This document shows, in pieces, positions 21,194 to 30,464 of a stretch of DNA of 64,000 bases. The stretch is taken from contig JAHNZQ020000016.1 of the NCBI GenBank assembly GCA_019155205.2, forward strand, positions 958,008 to 1,022,007, written 5' to 3'. Position 1 is the stretch's first letter. Each line of letters starts with the position of its first letter. Source of the DNA: Gracilaria vermiculophylla. Lineage: Eukaryota > Rhodophyta > Florideophyceae > Gracilariales > Gracilariaceae. Made by a program: the position numbers and the translations under genes. The notes beneath the pieces were generated by a model. The model made no database searches. It was not told where the DNA came from and saw nothing but the letters and a program-made list of their open reading frames with translations.

Positions 21194-23284
21194 TCAGGCA
21201 TTACCGATATCATGAAAATCTTGGATGTGAATGATAAAGCAATGGCGACCAGTGTCAGAGTGGCACAGAAATATGTTGTAATTTCGCTCATTTCTACAAC
21301 CAGAGCAAACAAACTTTGACTTCTTCGTTGTTTTGCAAACACGACAATGACCTTGATAGACTGCTTTTGACAAAGATCCTTCGGAACGCTTTCGCTTGCG
21401 GTTTGTCGGCGTCAGGTGTAGACCAACCCCACTGACACCCTCCTGCACACGCTCGTCACGAGAAGCGTTGACATCCGCCCCACGTATACCCGTACCATTA
21501 TAAGTGTTGTCAATCAGACCTTCTGCAAGTTTTTCATAAAAAACGGCTTGAGACATCGTCGTACGCGGACCCATGGAGTGCTTGTAAACAAGCCAAGCGT
21601 CCACAATGCAAACAGACAGAAGAGTGGTATTGACTCTAAGTGACCAGGACCTGACTTCAAATGCTTTCTCCAAATCGAGAGAATCTTGTCTGTTTCCGTT
21701 GTGTCGGTCAATCTGTCCACATGTCTTGTAGTAGTCTTCTGCAACTTGCGGAATGTCAACATGGTACTCTACCTTTTTGGTTTCGTCGCCCTCTTTTCGC
21801 CACCTTGATCTTTCAATGACCTCTCCAGGAGAGGTTACCGAGCACGAGCTGATAAAGTAGCGTCTCTGTCTATCCAGCCAGAGTACTGCCATGAGATGAA
21901 TAGAATCACCCGGTAGCTTGCTTACCCTACTCAAGTGCTCTCCACGAGCAGACAGCTCTTTTTCTGACAGTAGCTTCATCGGATACTGACGAGTTGCTCC
22001 ATTGACGACACCTATGAATCGCATTCTGTAGCGCATGAGTGCCTGCGCTGTTGACACGGATGCAAAACACGAGTCACCGCACACAACTCTGTCAGACCTG
22101 AGCCACGGTTTGACTAAGCGCAGGGTTGCTGCAGCAGAGAGGCTACATTCATCTTCAAATGCACGAAAATCTGAACTTGTTGACCCGCTGACAATCTCGA
22201 GTCGTAGCATCATACCGCTCTTTCCGCATGCCGCAGTTCTGATCTCACACCCACTCTCCGGTTTCCTATCGAGAGCAACATAATGCGGAAGCCCTATGTC
22301 GATCCAGTTCCCTCCTAACCCGTACCATCTCGACATGCTTTCGTCAACGCAGATGTTGTCAGATGGGGTAACGTATCTTGCACGATGCGCATTGATAGCG
22401 TCAACAAACTCACTTACAACTGACCAGCGCGACTGAGACTCGAGAACGCCAGATATTTCGGCCAATGAACTAAAGCAAATATTGCTCAGAATGGTATCAA
22501 ATCGAGCGCGCGACATGAACCGGCCAAAATTTGCCACAGGTCCATATTTTGTCAGCGGCTCTGTTCTCCATAGGTCTCTTCTGTTTCCGACCTTGTACTT
22601 TGTCATCATGATTAGAACGCCAAAAAACTTGAGTATCTCTCCGGCTGTAACTGGACGATAAACAGTCTCATCAACTTTGTGGTTGGTAAGTCTGACAATT
22701 GTACTCAGATGCATCAAAGGAAACGTGTACATGAAAAAGTAATACGGCGAGAAGTCACGCGGTGCATTACCATATGTAAGCACATCTCCGACCTGACCAA
22801 TGACTTTCCACGTCTTGGATGGAACCGGGCCATTGAGAGGGTATGATACCTCTTCAAACTTCCATGTGCGGCCATGCTCCACGTAATCTCCGTCAATCTC
22901 GACAGACTCGTGCTCCGTAGGCATGACCGCAGCTAAAGCATTCTCGTTCTCTTCTTGCCCTTCTCGAGTAATCTGGGCATCCTGAGATGCGCTCGCTGGA
23001 TCGGGCGGTGCTTCCATGGCTGAGAAGGAACTGTCGCGCTTGATGTTGACAAGTTTCAACGTCACGCGCTTAGTTCGAGACTGAATGAGCCAATCGATAG
23101 TGACAGATTTCTGACGGCGGCCGTTATTTTCGGCTACAATGATGTCGATAACCGTCCCAGAAAGCATCTTTGACTTCCAGACGGACCCGAAGAGGCGCTT
23201 ACACTCCCCCACTGACGTGACAAGGGAGGCACGACAGTAGACGGTATTACCTGCGATGAGGCGAGGGTCGGATCGGTTGGGCAT
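21194..23284 (-). CDS. piggyBac-family (DDE_Tnp_1_7) transposase
   Basis: 696 residues from ATG at 23284 (MPNRSDPR); the longer frame to 23326 begins with TTG. Cut-and-paste transposase acting in the nucleus. Residues 140-600 show the family fold. Catalytic positions are seen as ICVDESMSRWYG (Asp about 314), VVCGDSCFAS (Asp about 404) and CGQIDRHNG (Asp about 526, in place of the usual GVDxxDQ box). Residues about 643-692 form a Cys/His-rich domain (CRVC, CSGC, then further Cys and His), like the DNA-binding tail of piggyBac enzymes. The N-terminal 130 residues are variable, with an acidic stretch. No stop or frameshift, so it may be active or recently so. Family call is firm; subgroup unknown. 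Confidence 0.87.
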   Translation of the reverse strand: MPNRSDPRLIAGNTVYCRASLVTSVGECKRLFGSVWKSKMLSGTVIDIIVAENNGRRQKSVTIDWLIQSRTKRVTLKLVNIKRDSSFSAMEAPPDPASASQDAQITREGQEENENALAAVMPTEHESVEIDGDYVEHGRTWKFEEVSYPLNGPVPSKTWKVIGQVGDVLTYGNAPRDFSPYYFFMYTFPLMHLSTIVRLTNHKVDETVYRPVTAGEILKFFGVLIMMTKYKVGNRRDLWRTEPLTKYGPVANFGRFMSRARFDTILSNICFSSLAEISGVLESQSRWSVVSEFVDAINAHRARYVTPSDNICVDESMSRWYGLGGNWIDIGLPHYVALDRKPESGCEIRTAACGKSGMMLRLEIVSGSTSSDFRAFEDECSLSAAATLRLVKPWLRSDRVVCGDSCFASVSTAQALMRYRMRFIGVVNGATRQYPMKLLSEKELSARGEHLSRVSKLPGDSIHLMAVLWLDRQRRYFISSCSVTSPGEVIERSRWRKEGDETKKVEYHVDIPQVAEDYYKTCGQIDRHNGNRQDSLDLEKAFEVRSWSLRVNTTLLSVCIVDAWLVYKHSMGPRTTMSQAVFYEKLAEGLIDNTYNGTGIRGADVNASRDERVQEGVSGVGLHLTPTNRKRKRSEGSLSKAVYQGHCRVCKTTKKSKFVCSGCRNERNYNIFLCHSDTGRHCFIIHIQDFHDIGNA

Positions 23285-23450
23285 TTTTCGGATTTTGAGC
23301 TGAAGAAGGAGGACGAGAATTCGCAAGGTGCGTGGTAGGGTCTTTATTCTTTGTTACTTTAGCTTTGCTACCCTTCTACGTTCGTAAGACTATCATCTTG
23401 TAAGAGTTGAAGGATAGGAGCAAAAAAAAAGTACTGAAAAATTTCGGGGA

Positions 23451-23508
23451 AAGTTCCGCCTCATATGAGGCAGATCTGCCTCATATGAGGCGGACGGTAC
23501 AACAGACA
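23451..23508 (-). repeat. Right terminal inverted repeat with doubled palindrome
   Basis: Inverted partner of 20583-20640. On the minus strand it begins TGTCTGTTGTACC and carries two copies of the GCCTCATATGAGGC palindrome (23477-23491 and 23458-23471). Confidence 0.85.
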
Positions 23509-23512
23509 CTAG

Positions 23513-24213
23513 GTCTGAGGTACAGCTTATGCTTTCTCAAAATATGCAACAGCTTTCGCAAATGCCGTCTGTGGTCTTCTACGCTCTTACTGTAGATGAG
23601 AATGTCATCTAAGTAAAGAAGCATACATTCTGCATGTAACTCACGAAGAACATGTGCCAATAGAGGCGAGAAGGCTGCTGATGTGTTTGTTAAACCAAAA
23701 CATAGCACTCTCCACTCGAAGGATCCATATCGTGTGCGTATATCCGTCTTGTGACAGTCCTCTTCTTTGAGCCTCATCTGATGGTATCCTCAGATTAAAT
23801 CAATCTGCGAGAAAATCTTAGCTTCTGCTACCTGATCAATGGTCTCATTGATCAGCGGAATAGGACTTGCATCTGGAATATTGATCTTATTCAATGCTCT
23901 GTAGTCACAAACCATTCTGAGATCCCCGTTCTTCTTTTTGATGACAAATACTGGAGCTCCGTATAGTGAGTAAGACGGTCTTAGAAGTCCTTTTTCTTGA
24001 TTATTTTTGCAACTGGCGCTTCAGTTCAGGTAGTTCACGAGATGAAAGTCTAATGACAGATCGGACAGGAGGTTGGGCACCCGGAATAAGGATAATTTCA
24101 AATTCCATCCGACGTGGCGGGGGCGGCTCATCCGGTAACTCTTCCTTAAGTACATCTTCGAACTCTGCTAGAACGTCTCGAAACTCAGGAGCGCACTTTG
24201 CCTCTGACGCCAC
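23513..24213 (-). pseudogene. Reverse transcriptase of the nested chromovirus, split by the piggyBac-like element
   Basis: Minus-strand pieces: FEDVLKEELPDEPPPPR (N-terminal RT leader, 24213-24001), then VFVIKKKNGDLRMVCDYRAL near 23940, the YGSFEWRVLCFGLTN motif near 23720, and LLYLDDILIYSKS (YLDD box) near 23620. The frame is interrupted by stops near 24001 and 23790 and then by the transposon at 23508; the next RT residues resume at 20578 (DFGATEVDYLGF). It is non-functional. Confidence 0.88.
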
Positions 24214-24377
24214 CGACTCTTTGTTCTAAGATACTCGAACCGCAAACAGTTTCCAGTTTCCCTTCTTGACTTCTTTACACATCCTCTTCAACGATATCTG
24301 TTTAAAACAGATCTCTTGCGATGTGTTGGTCTTGTTGCTGCGAGGTGTTATCGTTACCACAGTACCATTGCTGCGTT

Positions 24378-24734
24378 TCACCTTGAGAACTTCGTTTGCC
24401 AATCAATATGTGGGTTATGGACTCGCAACCAAGGTCTCCCCAGTATTAGAACTGGAATAACACTGTCTTCTTTCATACTGATGACTAAAATTGGCTCTTC
24501 ACTCATGAACCCATTGATGTTCAAAACTGCACGTGTCTCACCCAGTACGCTTGTCTTTGATGAGTCTCCAAGTTCGACTTCTTTTCCTGTGTCGTCTTTC
24601 AATTCCAAATTCAATCTCTTCGCGTCTTCTACTGACATGAAGTTGTGCGACGCGTACGAATCTACGATTGTCTTCACTGGATGCCCTGCGAGCATTGCAT
24701 CATACATCCAGTTGTCTTCTTCTGCATACTTCAA
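24378..24734 (-). pseudogene. Retropepsin of the nested chromovirus, altered active site
   Basis: 118-codon open piece with the motif TIVDSYASHNFMS where a working protease has Asp-Ser/Thr-Gly; here Gly is Tyr. The later hydrophobic VLILGRPWL motif (flap and second-helix region) is intact. The start codon shown by the open frame is not meaningful, since the domain is part of a polyprotein. Confidence 0.78.
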
Positions 24735-25005
24735 TGTAGAAAGATATGGCGACTCCTCTTGTGAGTCGCCTCTTCTCGCCGCCTCAAAGTGCGGCCCTAC
24801 TGGTTTTTTGAGTGATCAGAGCTCTTGTCCTCAGCCCGGTCTTGTCTGCAAGAGTGGCTGGGATCGCTCCATCCTTTCTTTCCGCACTTGAAGCATCTGT
24901 CATTTCTCCTGTAGAGAGCAATCTCTCCGCGTTTCATCGTTCCCAAAGATACCGCGTTGATGTCTTTCGTAGTGCGGACACCTTCCTTCGAGGTTTCTGC
25001 ACCCC

Positions 25006-25809
25006 CTAAGTATTTTCCAGGCTTGTTATTATTCTTCCTCGAGCTCTGCTCCTTTTGAGAGCTGCACCGTGACTCGCCTGCAAGCTTAAATCACAGCTCG
25101 AGAGGTCTAGCATAGTCATATGCCGGCTACGTAGAAACATTTCCAGTGCGATTGATCGGCTCAGAAGTCGGAAACTTCTCTGTAAGCTTACCCTCGTATG
25201 TTTTCGGAAGACTATTGAAGAAATATATGTATGCTTTATTTTTTTTGTGCCACACAACGTTATGAGATCTTCAAATCGTGCAATGTGATCATTCATAGAC
25301 CCATTCTCTTTCAAACGGAACTCCATGAGTTTCACTCATACCGTGGCTATCTTATTCGCTGGAACAAATTCCTCGATCATGGCTTTCTCGAGCTCCTCAA
25401 GACTGGAAGGTTTACGAGCCTCCTTTTCTAGACGCAAATTCCAAGACGCCGCTCTATCCTGAAAATGACGTTCAGCGAGGTCGAGCATTTTCTTCTCTGA
25501 ATAATTGAATAATTTTCCATTCTTCCTGATGGAGTAAAAGAAACTAGTGACCTTTTCCGTGGTCCTTTCCGACGCCTTTCCTGAAAATGCCTGCACTGGG
25601 GGAGCTTTGGGCGACCCACCGGAGGACTCAGAAGTTTTCCTCTGGTTGTTCTGCTGCAACTGCGACTGCAAAGTCTCAATCGTTGAGCTTTGAGTCTGCT
25701 CCAATTGCTTTAACGCTTGAAGCTCTTCGCTGAGCTGCTGTAGGTGTGGTGCCTCATTCACACCCTCTTCTTCTTGCGGTACACTTTGGCTTCGGCTTGT
25801 ACAAACCAT
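25006..25809 (-). pseudogene. gag of the nested chromovirus
   Basis: Starts at ATG 25809 (MVCTSRSQS). The N-terminal 60 residues form a Gln-rich coiled coil, followed by a retrotransposon-gag domain (LDLAERHFQDRAASWNL). An in-frame TGA at 25336-25338 divides it, and the same frame continues to 25006 (RLKENGSMNDHIARFEDLI). Further downstream in another frame (near 24890) a Cys-x2-Cys...His-x-Cys cluster resembles a zinc knuckle. Broken by the stop and frameshifts. Confidence 0.82.
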
Positions 25810-25860
25810 GATTCATCAAGCGCTTTTCGTTCCAGTAAACGTACCTTAGATGCTATCAAA

Positions 25861-26060
25861 TGTAAAGGTAGGCTCTTACCAAAACAAAACTGACTTTACA
25901 AACTGGAGGCCCCCTCCTCCTTGTAGTTCGAACCTTCTAAACGTTCGCATCTTATACTACAGTAGACGTCTGGTCTTGAATGTTTGAATCTGAATTCAAA
26001 CATTTAAGACGGTTCGCATAAATGCAATGTGAAAGTTCGTACTACGACCATTCTATTGCA
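25861..26060 (-). repeat. 5' LTR of the nested chromovirus
   Basis: 200 bp, pairs with 18169-18368. The bases after it on the minus strand read TTTGATAGCATCTAAGG, with no TGG adjacent to the LTR, so a standard tRNA 3'-end primer site is not obvious. Confidence 0.92.
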
Positions 26061-26242
26061 AGAACGTGTTAACACCCTGTAGAGACTTTTCTCCATAATT
26101 TGCTGCGTTTTTAAGAAATCAGAAACTTGTGGAAGGATGACGATTCAAATGTCGGCTAATTACGGCATATGGTTTTCCGTTAGCTTTCAAATGTACAATT
26201 TCAAGCTGTTTGGAGCGCGAAAGAGGTAATCCTCGAGTCATA
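26061..26242 (-). pseudogene. Tc1-like transposase, N-terminal part (copy B)
   Basis: ATG at 26242 begins MTRGLPLSRSKQLEIVHL, with a helix-turn-helix phrase AVISRHLNRHPS. It matches the N terminus of copy A in position and pattern. A stop interrupts it at about codon 42, and it is cut at 26061 by the chromovirus; the rest is at 17464-18168. Confidence 0.78.
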
Positions 26243-26591
26243 TTGATGGATGTTGATGATGTAGTGTTATGATTATGAAACGGTTTTTACATATATGCTC
26301 TGCAGAAATCGCACTACAATACTACTTTAGCCCGTTTTTTAGGCGTGATATGATTTTGAAACGCACTGTATTAGGTATATCCCACAGTAGTTCATCGAGT
26401 TACGACTACCTCGACAAGGTTCATCAGCGTCTTCTTGAGGGGTAACACTTGGACCTCTAGCTACTACAGTGCGTTTCAAAATCATAACACGCCTAAAAAA
26501 CGCGCCAAAGTAGTACTGTAGTGCGCCTTTTGCAGAGCATATAAGTAAAAACCGTTTCATAATCATAACAATACATGATCAACATCCATCA

Positions 26592-26691
26592 NNNNNNNNN
26601 NNNNNNNNNNNNNNNNNNNNNNNNNNNNNNNNNNNNNNNNNNNNNNNNNNNNNNNNNNNNNNNNNNNNNNNNNNNNNNNNNNNNNNNNNNN
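26592..26691. other. Assembly gap (100 N)
   Basis: 100 N bases inside Tc1 copy C, next to a long inverted repeat formed by the ends of copies B and C. Confidence 0.99.
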
Positions 26692-26883
26692 AATGTGTGG
26701 GGTCTATTATCAAGGATGGTTTATGGCCATGGCAGGCAATTCAGCACAGTTTTTGATTTAAAAAACTGTATTAAGAATTGCTGGGACAATATTTCAGTTT
26801 CGACAATTAATGGCTACACCAATTCAATGCCTAAACGCTGTATTAGCGTTATTCAGCAAAAAGGTGGGAAAATTAGTTACTAA
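26692..26883 (+). pseudogene. Tc1-like transposase, C-terminal part (copy C)
   Basis: Reads NVWGLLSRMVYGHGRQF just after the catalytic Glu position and ends CISVIQQKGGKISY with TAA at 26881-26883. It closely matches the C termini of copies A and B. The rest is in the gap, so integrity is unknown. Confidence 0.85.
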
Positions 26884-27041
26884 GTCGCCAAAAGAGACTT
26901 AAAGTTGATAAAGTTGTTATGTTTTTGAAACGGTTTTTGGACTTGAATTTATTTTGAAACTCAATCTTGTAGCTGTACAGTGCCGAAATCATCATTTTTT
27001 TACTTTGACACCAACGTGTTATGATTTTGAAACAGACTGTA

Positions 27042-28171
27042 CATCAGTTTTTTTGTTCCATTTTGTATTTTTGAGACGAACAATCTGGTTTTAAAGGAAA
27101 ATTTATGGTACCAAAAAGCGTACTGAAAAACATCCATTTTCCAGTGATGTACGCAGCTTCGCTTTTTCGGCGCAAGAAGGTGCCTATAAAGCGAATCAGA
27201 GCCCGGCACTTGGATACTATCTTGGTATCAGTCATTTACGCCTGTTCGCATTTTCAAACTAAATCGTCCAGCTCCGGTTAGAAATAAAAACTTGTTCGAA
27301 ACTTTGTTTCTGATTCAGAACCGTTGGTGATTCACAATGCGAAAGACTTCTATTCGCTGTTATGCTCTACTCAATTTGAAGATTTTTCTAGGGCTCAGAA
27401 CACATTACCTCGTACGACTTCGTTTGAAAAGAAGTTTCAAAAAAAATGTTGTATTATACTGAATTGCAAAACTTCTTTTGCTTGATGTGTCGATATTTCC
27501 TCCTCTTTGATAAAACTATTGTTCTTCCTTTAAATCTATTAATTAAAACGACTTGGGCATAATAACTTACCTTGTCTACTGCGTAGCGTTTTGGGTCGCT
27601 GTGGATTTCTGGGCTTCTAGAAAACGTTATGTTTCTATCTCACATAATAAGTATGTAATATATAAGATTTATAAGTGACAAAACTGCCAAGATCTAAATT
27701 ATTTTTTACAATAGTGTTTTTCGTGCTTCACAACTAGAACATGCGGTGTTGTCTTCGGAAAAGAGCTCAAAGTGTTGTTCTAATAATCAAACGGGACTTC
27801 AGAATGTACTCTTTTTACTAAACGCAAAGTGGAACGTTCTTTGGGAAATCACGAGGCTAGACTAGCCAGAATTGCGCGTCTTAGTGTTGTCTGTGCGTTT
27901 TGTACACTTTTGAAATGCAATGTTGTGATTCAGTTGAGCAGTTCGGAGTATGCAGATGAGCCAGGCATCGGGGATCCTTTATGCGACGCTACAACGCACG
28001 CAATACGGAGGCATCGCAATTGCGCAGCACGCCCTACAACGTGGGTACTGGGTACAAAGAGAAGCAAGCAGCCATTTATGGGACCTCAGCAGTGTTTGTT
28101 AAAGCCCAAAGGTCACAGTCACTTCCAGCAGCGGCACTTGAAGGGTCATCTGCTACTCAGGCAAGATTGTA
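27042..28171. other. No firm gene
   Basis: AT-rich with homopolymer runs. Frames at 27829-28171 on the plus strand may be the decayed N-terminal part of the mariner relic that follows, but no motif is clear. Confidence 0.4.
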
Positions 28172-28765
28172 GTTGCAGATAGGGAACTACTTAAAGAATC
28201 TATGGCGTCACCGACAAATAAAGGCAAGGAGGGCGGCAAAAAAGCGAACTCGTCCTGATTTTGTTCTTACCATATCAGTTGGTGCCCATGACCTAAGGGG
28301 CTACATAATTGTCTTTTACGAATGGATTGCTAACAATAAGAGGCGCTTGTTGTGCTGAAGGCCATCAGAGTCTAGCAATTCTGCTTATGAAAGTCAAACT
28401 GCCAAACACTACAAAGATACTTCAGAGTAACTTTTTTTTTTTTTTTGCATACGAGAAACATGGACCAAAATATGTATTTCAACCAGAAAATGTCCCTCTC
28501 CATACTGCTGCACACACAATAAATTGCTTTAAATAGGAACTAACGAAATTTTGAACTGGCCTGCAGATCTTCATATCGGAGTCCTGTGAAGAATAAATGG
28601 AGAATTTTACTTCTCCACGTTTTCTGAAATGAAATGCTATTTCAATACTTTCATCAACTACAACAGATATTTTAACAAGAGTAGAATTTAATTGGACGTG
28701 AGTATTATGGCTAAAGTTTTGAAAGATATGCTGTACAATCGCAGCGAATTCCAGCAAAATATATA
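28172..28765 (+). pseudogene. Decayed Tc1/mariner transposase
   Basis: Pieces in different frames retain the order of a Tc1/mariner enzyme: IGNYLKNLWRHRQIKARR near 28178 (linker), KYVFQPENVPLHTAAHTIN at 28470-28525 (normally FQQDNAP, so the catalytic Asp is Glu), LNWPADLH near 28555 (normally WPARSPDLNP), and a C-terminal SIMAKVLKDML near 28710. It is a different lineage from copies A-C and much older. Confidence 0.6.
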
Positions 28766-29740
28766 AAAGGAAGAGTAAGTATTTTGATAGTTTTTTTTCT
28801 AAATTATAGAGGACTACTTTATAAGAGTTCTAACAGGCGATACCGAATTTGAACAGCATGTCCATAAATTCTATGACTAAGTACACGGGGTCGTCGTTTG
28901 CCGCCCTTTTGCAATGGAAGGGGCCGTTGGAAGGATAGGTTGGGCCAGGCATTATAGGTGGTATTGTAAGGTAGTTGAATACCAGAGCCATATTAGATTA
29001 TTCATTTTATTTGTTACTGTCTAAAAAACCTATAGTACTTGTTGACGGTGGCGTCACCGCTGCGAATCCAAGGTAGACGTAACCGGGGTCTATGTTCTCA
29101 TTGTTCCACTTACGTCTGAATTTGTCTTTTTTGAGGGATACCGCGTAGACTATGGTTGCTCATCCCCTTTTTTTAAATGAAGCCCTCAGTTTAAGAAATT
29201 GTTATTACCAGTTTTCTTATGCTTAGCCTTGTGTAATGTTCTTTCCTAGCTTTGCACTTCATCTGCCACTGGCGTTGCCTTTAACCACATTCCTTTTCCT
29301 CTCATTCTCTGACTGCCGTGGACCAGTCATCACACACGTGGGTTACGCGCACCTCTCAGCCTGCGCTTCCTATGACTCTTAAGAGATTTAATATGTGCAT
29401 GATTTTTGGCCAGATTGTCTTGCAAAACTTTCGTCTTGAAATTTATTCTATAGCTAATTCGTGAAGCAGGATCTTTCTGCGCCAGAGACACTCTGATTCC
29501 AAAGGAATCTGAGTGGCGTGTTCATCTGAGCAGAATCCGATCACCAAGGGCATAGGCAAAATAATACGCGGTGAGGTACTCGCTTAAGAAACATAAACTA
29601 AAGATATCATGATCTTGGTTTCCGACTCTGACACAAACCAGAAGGACACTAATGTGCAGTCTAGAGTGTGATCAAGAACGATGAAGTTTTCTTTACTTAT
29701 ATGAAAACGATTGCAGTAAATAAATGCTCAAGACGCTCGC
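28766..29740. other. No gene seen
   Basis: Only short frames. This is the 3' flank of the secreted-protein gene that follows on the minus strand. Confidence 0.5.
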
Positions 29741-30352
29741 CTAATACGGATACAATCCTTTCGGCTCATCGCAGAATCGAGTTCCTTGGCGAGAGACAGA
29801 GAACACGCTTCCGCACACATCCTCACAACAACGTTTCTGACCGCCCCTGAGCACGGCGTCGTTGAAAGTGAAGTATCGCGGTGGTCCGCCTCCAGGTAGA
29901 GAGAAAGCGGCATCGCAAGCCTCTTGGATCATTGCATCATTCTCGAAGCATAGCTCCAGGCACCCTCCAATGGTCGGTGTTTGCGGGCGGATGCGCAGTG
30001 CATGGCTGGGGACTCCTGGGCAGAGGCACATGACATTAAGAACGGTAGTCGGGATGCCAGGAACGAGCACCTTACACTTCTTCTCGGGCGCCGGGGCAGC
30101 AGATCTGCTGGGACTCGCCGACGGAGAGCTGGAAGGCGACGCCGACACAGAGGGTGTCGGAGAGACGGAAGGAGAGGCAGACGGTGACGCAGAAGGAGAG
30201 CTGCTGGGTGTGGCCGTGGCAGTTGGTCGCGGATGCATTTCGTGGTTGTAGTAAGGACTGTTATAATACTCGTCCCAGCGTGAAGCTTCTGCAGTGTGCA
30301 GAAGCACGGCGGAGAAAAATAGTGCCAGAAGAAGAAGCGCACGTGAAATCAT
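29741..30352 (-). CDS. Secreted Ser/Pro-rich protein with ten-Cys C-terminal domain (paralog 1)
   Basis: 203 residues from ATG at 30352. A signal peptide (MISRALLLLALFFSAVLLH, cleavage likely after TAEA) is followed by a short aromatic/His segment. A low-complexity stalk follows, built of Pro-Ser-Ala-Ser (about residues 42-88), then a Cys-rich domain (about 94-195) with ten cysteines. Blocks shared with paralog 2 (32608-33792) are GIPTTVL, CLCPG, TIGGCL, LPGGGP and CCE. The stalk resembles O-glycosylated linkers of wall or mucilage proteins, so an extracellular role is likely. I do not recognise the Cys domain. A TATA-like element lies about 100 bp upstream. No intron needed. Confidence 0.82.
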   Translation of the reverse strand: MISRALLLLALFFSAVLLHTAEASRWDEYYNSPYYNHEMHPRPTATATPSSSPSASPSASPSVSPTPSVSASPSSSPSASPSRSAAPAPEKKCKVLVPGIPTTVLNVMCLCPGVPSHALRIRPQTPTIGGCLELCFENDAMIQEACDAAFSLPGGGPPRYFTFNDAVLRGGQKRCCEDVCGSVFSVSRQGTRFCDEPKGLYPY

Positions 30353-30452
30353 TTCGAACTGTGGTCGTTGGGAAGTGATGCGGTAATTGCAAGGGAGGGG
30401 TCGGAGAGGGCTGTGAAATGCAAAAAGAGATCGCTAGTCGCGTCGGGGAGGG

Positions 30453-30464
30453 GTATTTATATGC
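30453..30464 (-). promoter_or_regulatory. TATA-like element of paralog 1
   Basis: Minus strand CATATAAATACC about 100 bp before the ATG at 30352. Paralog 2 has a TATA-like element at the same distance. Confidence 0.5.

Larger units (their letters stand above)
20583..23508 (-). mobile_element. piggyBac-like DNA transposon nested in the chromovirus RT
   Basis: 2,926 bp, flanked by CTAG at 20579-20582 and 23509-23512. The ends begin TGTCT and are imperfect inverted repeats; each holds two copies of a palindrome around GCCTCATATGAGGC (20604-20617, 20625-20640, 23458-23471, 23477-23491). Deleting the element plus one CTAG restores an open RT frame across the site (LYLRPS joined to MSDFGATEVDYLGF), which fixes the boundaries. 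It encodes one transposase (21194-23284, minus) and a tRNA-like module (20815-20886). Confidence 0.88.
18169..26060 (-). mobile_element. Ty3/gypsy chromovirus with 200-bp LTRs, carrying a nested piggyBac-like element
   Basis: Two 200-bp LTRs in direct orientation bound it, and on the minus strand it reads gag, protease, RT, RNase H, integrase, chromodomain. Flanks are AGAAG (18164-18168) and AGAAC (26061-26065), a likely 5-bp target duplication with one change. Removing the piggyBac-like insert (20583-23508) leaves about 5.0 kb, a normal size for a compact chromovirus. A different family from E1/E2 (unrelated LTRs). Confidence 0.9.
17183..26370 (-). mobile_element. Tc1-like transposon, copy B, split by a nested retrotransposon
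   Basis: Left end CAATCTGTTTCAAAATCAT from 17185; right end (inverted) CAGTGCGTTTCAAAATCAT, with TA at 26369-26370. The TA at the left end has decayed. Inner repeats of the GTTTCAAA motif lie at 17291-17310 and 26266-26284. The two arms belong together: the N-terminal transposase half is at 26061-26242 and the middle plus catalytic half at 17464-18168, with the chromovirus at 18169-26060 exactly between. Without the insert the element would be about 1.3 kb, like copy A. Confidence 0.85.
26465..27041 (+). mobile_element. Tc1-like transposon, copy C, with assembly gap inside
   Basis: Left end TA + CAGTGCGTTTCAAAATCAT at 26465; right end (inverted) CAGTCTGTTTCAAAATCAT + TA at 27041. Inner GTTTCA repeats at 26553-26570 and 26916-26932. 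Since copy A is 1.28 kb, the 100-N gap (26592-26691) probably hides about 0.7-0.8 kb. Confidence 0.85.

Noticed and set aside
23285..23326. N-terminal extension of the piggyBac-like transposase
   Set aside because: The extended frame starts with TTG; the first ATG in frame is at 23284.
29862..30251. Plus-strand frame of 129 codons opposite paralog 1
   Set aside because: Shadow of the low-complexity stalk, with no start context or domain.
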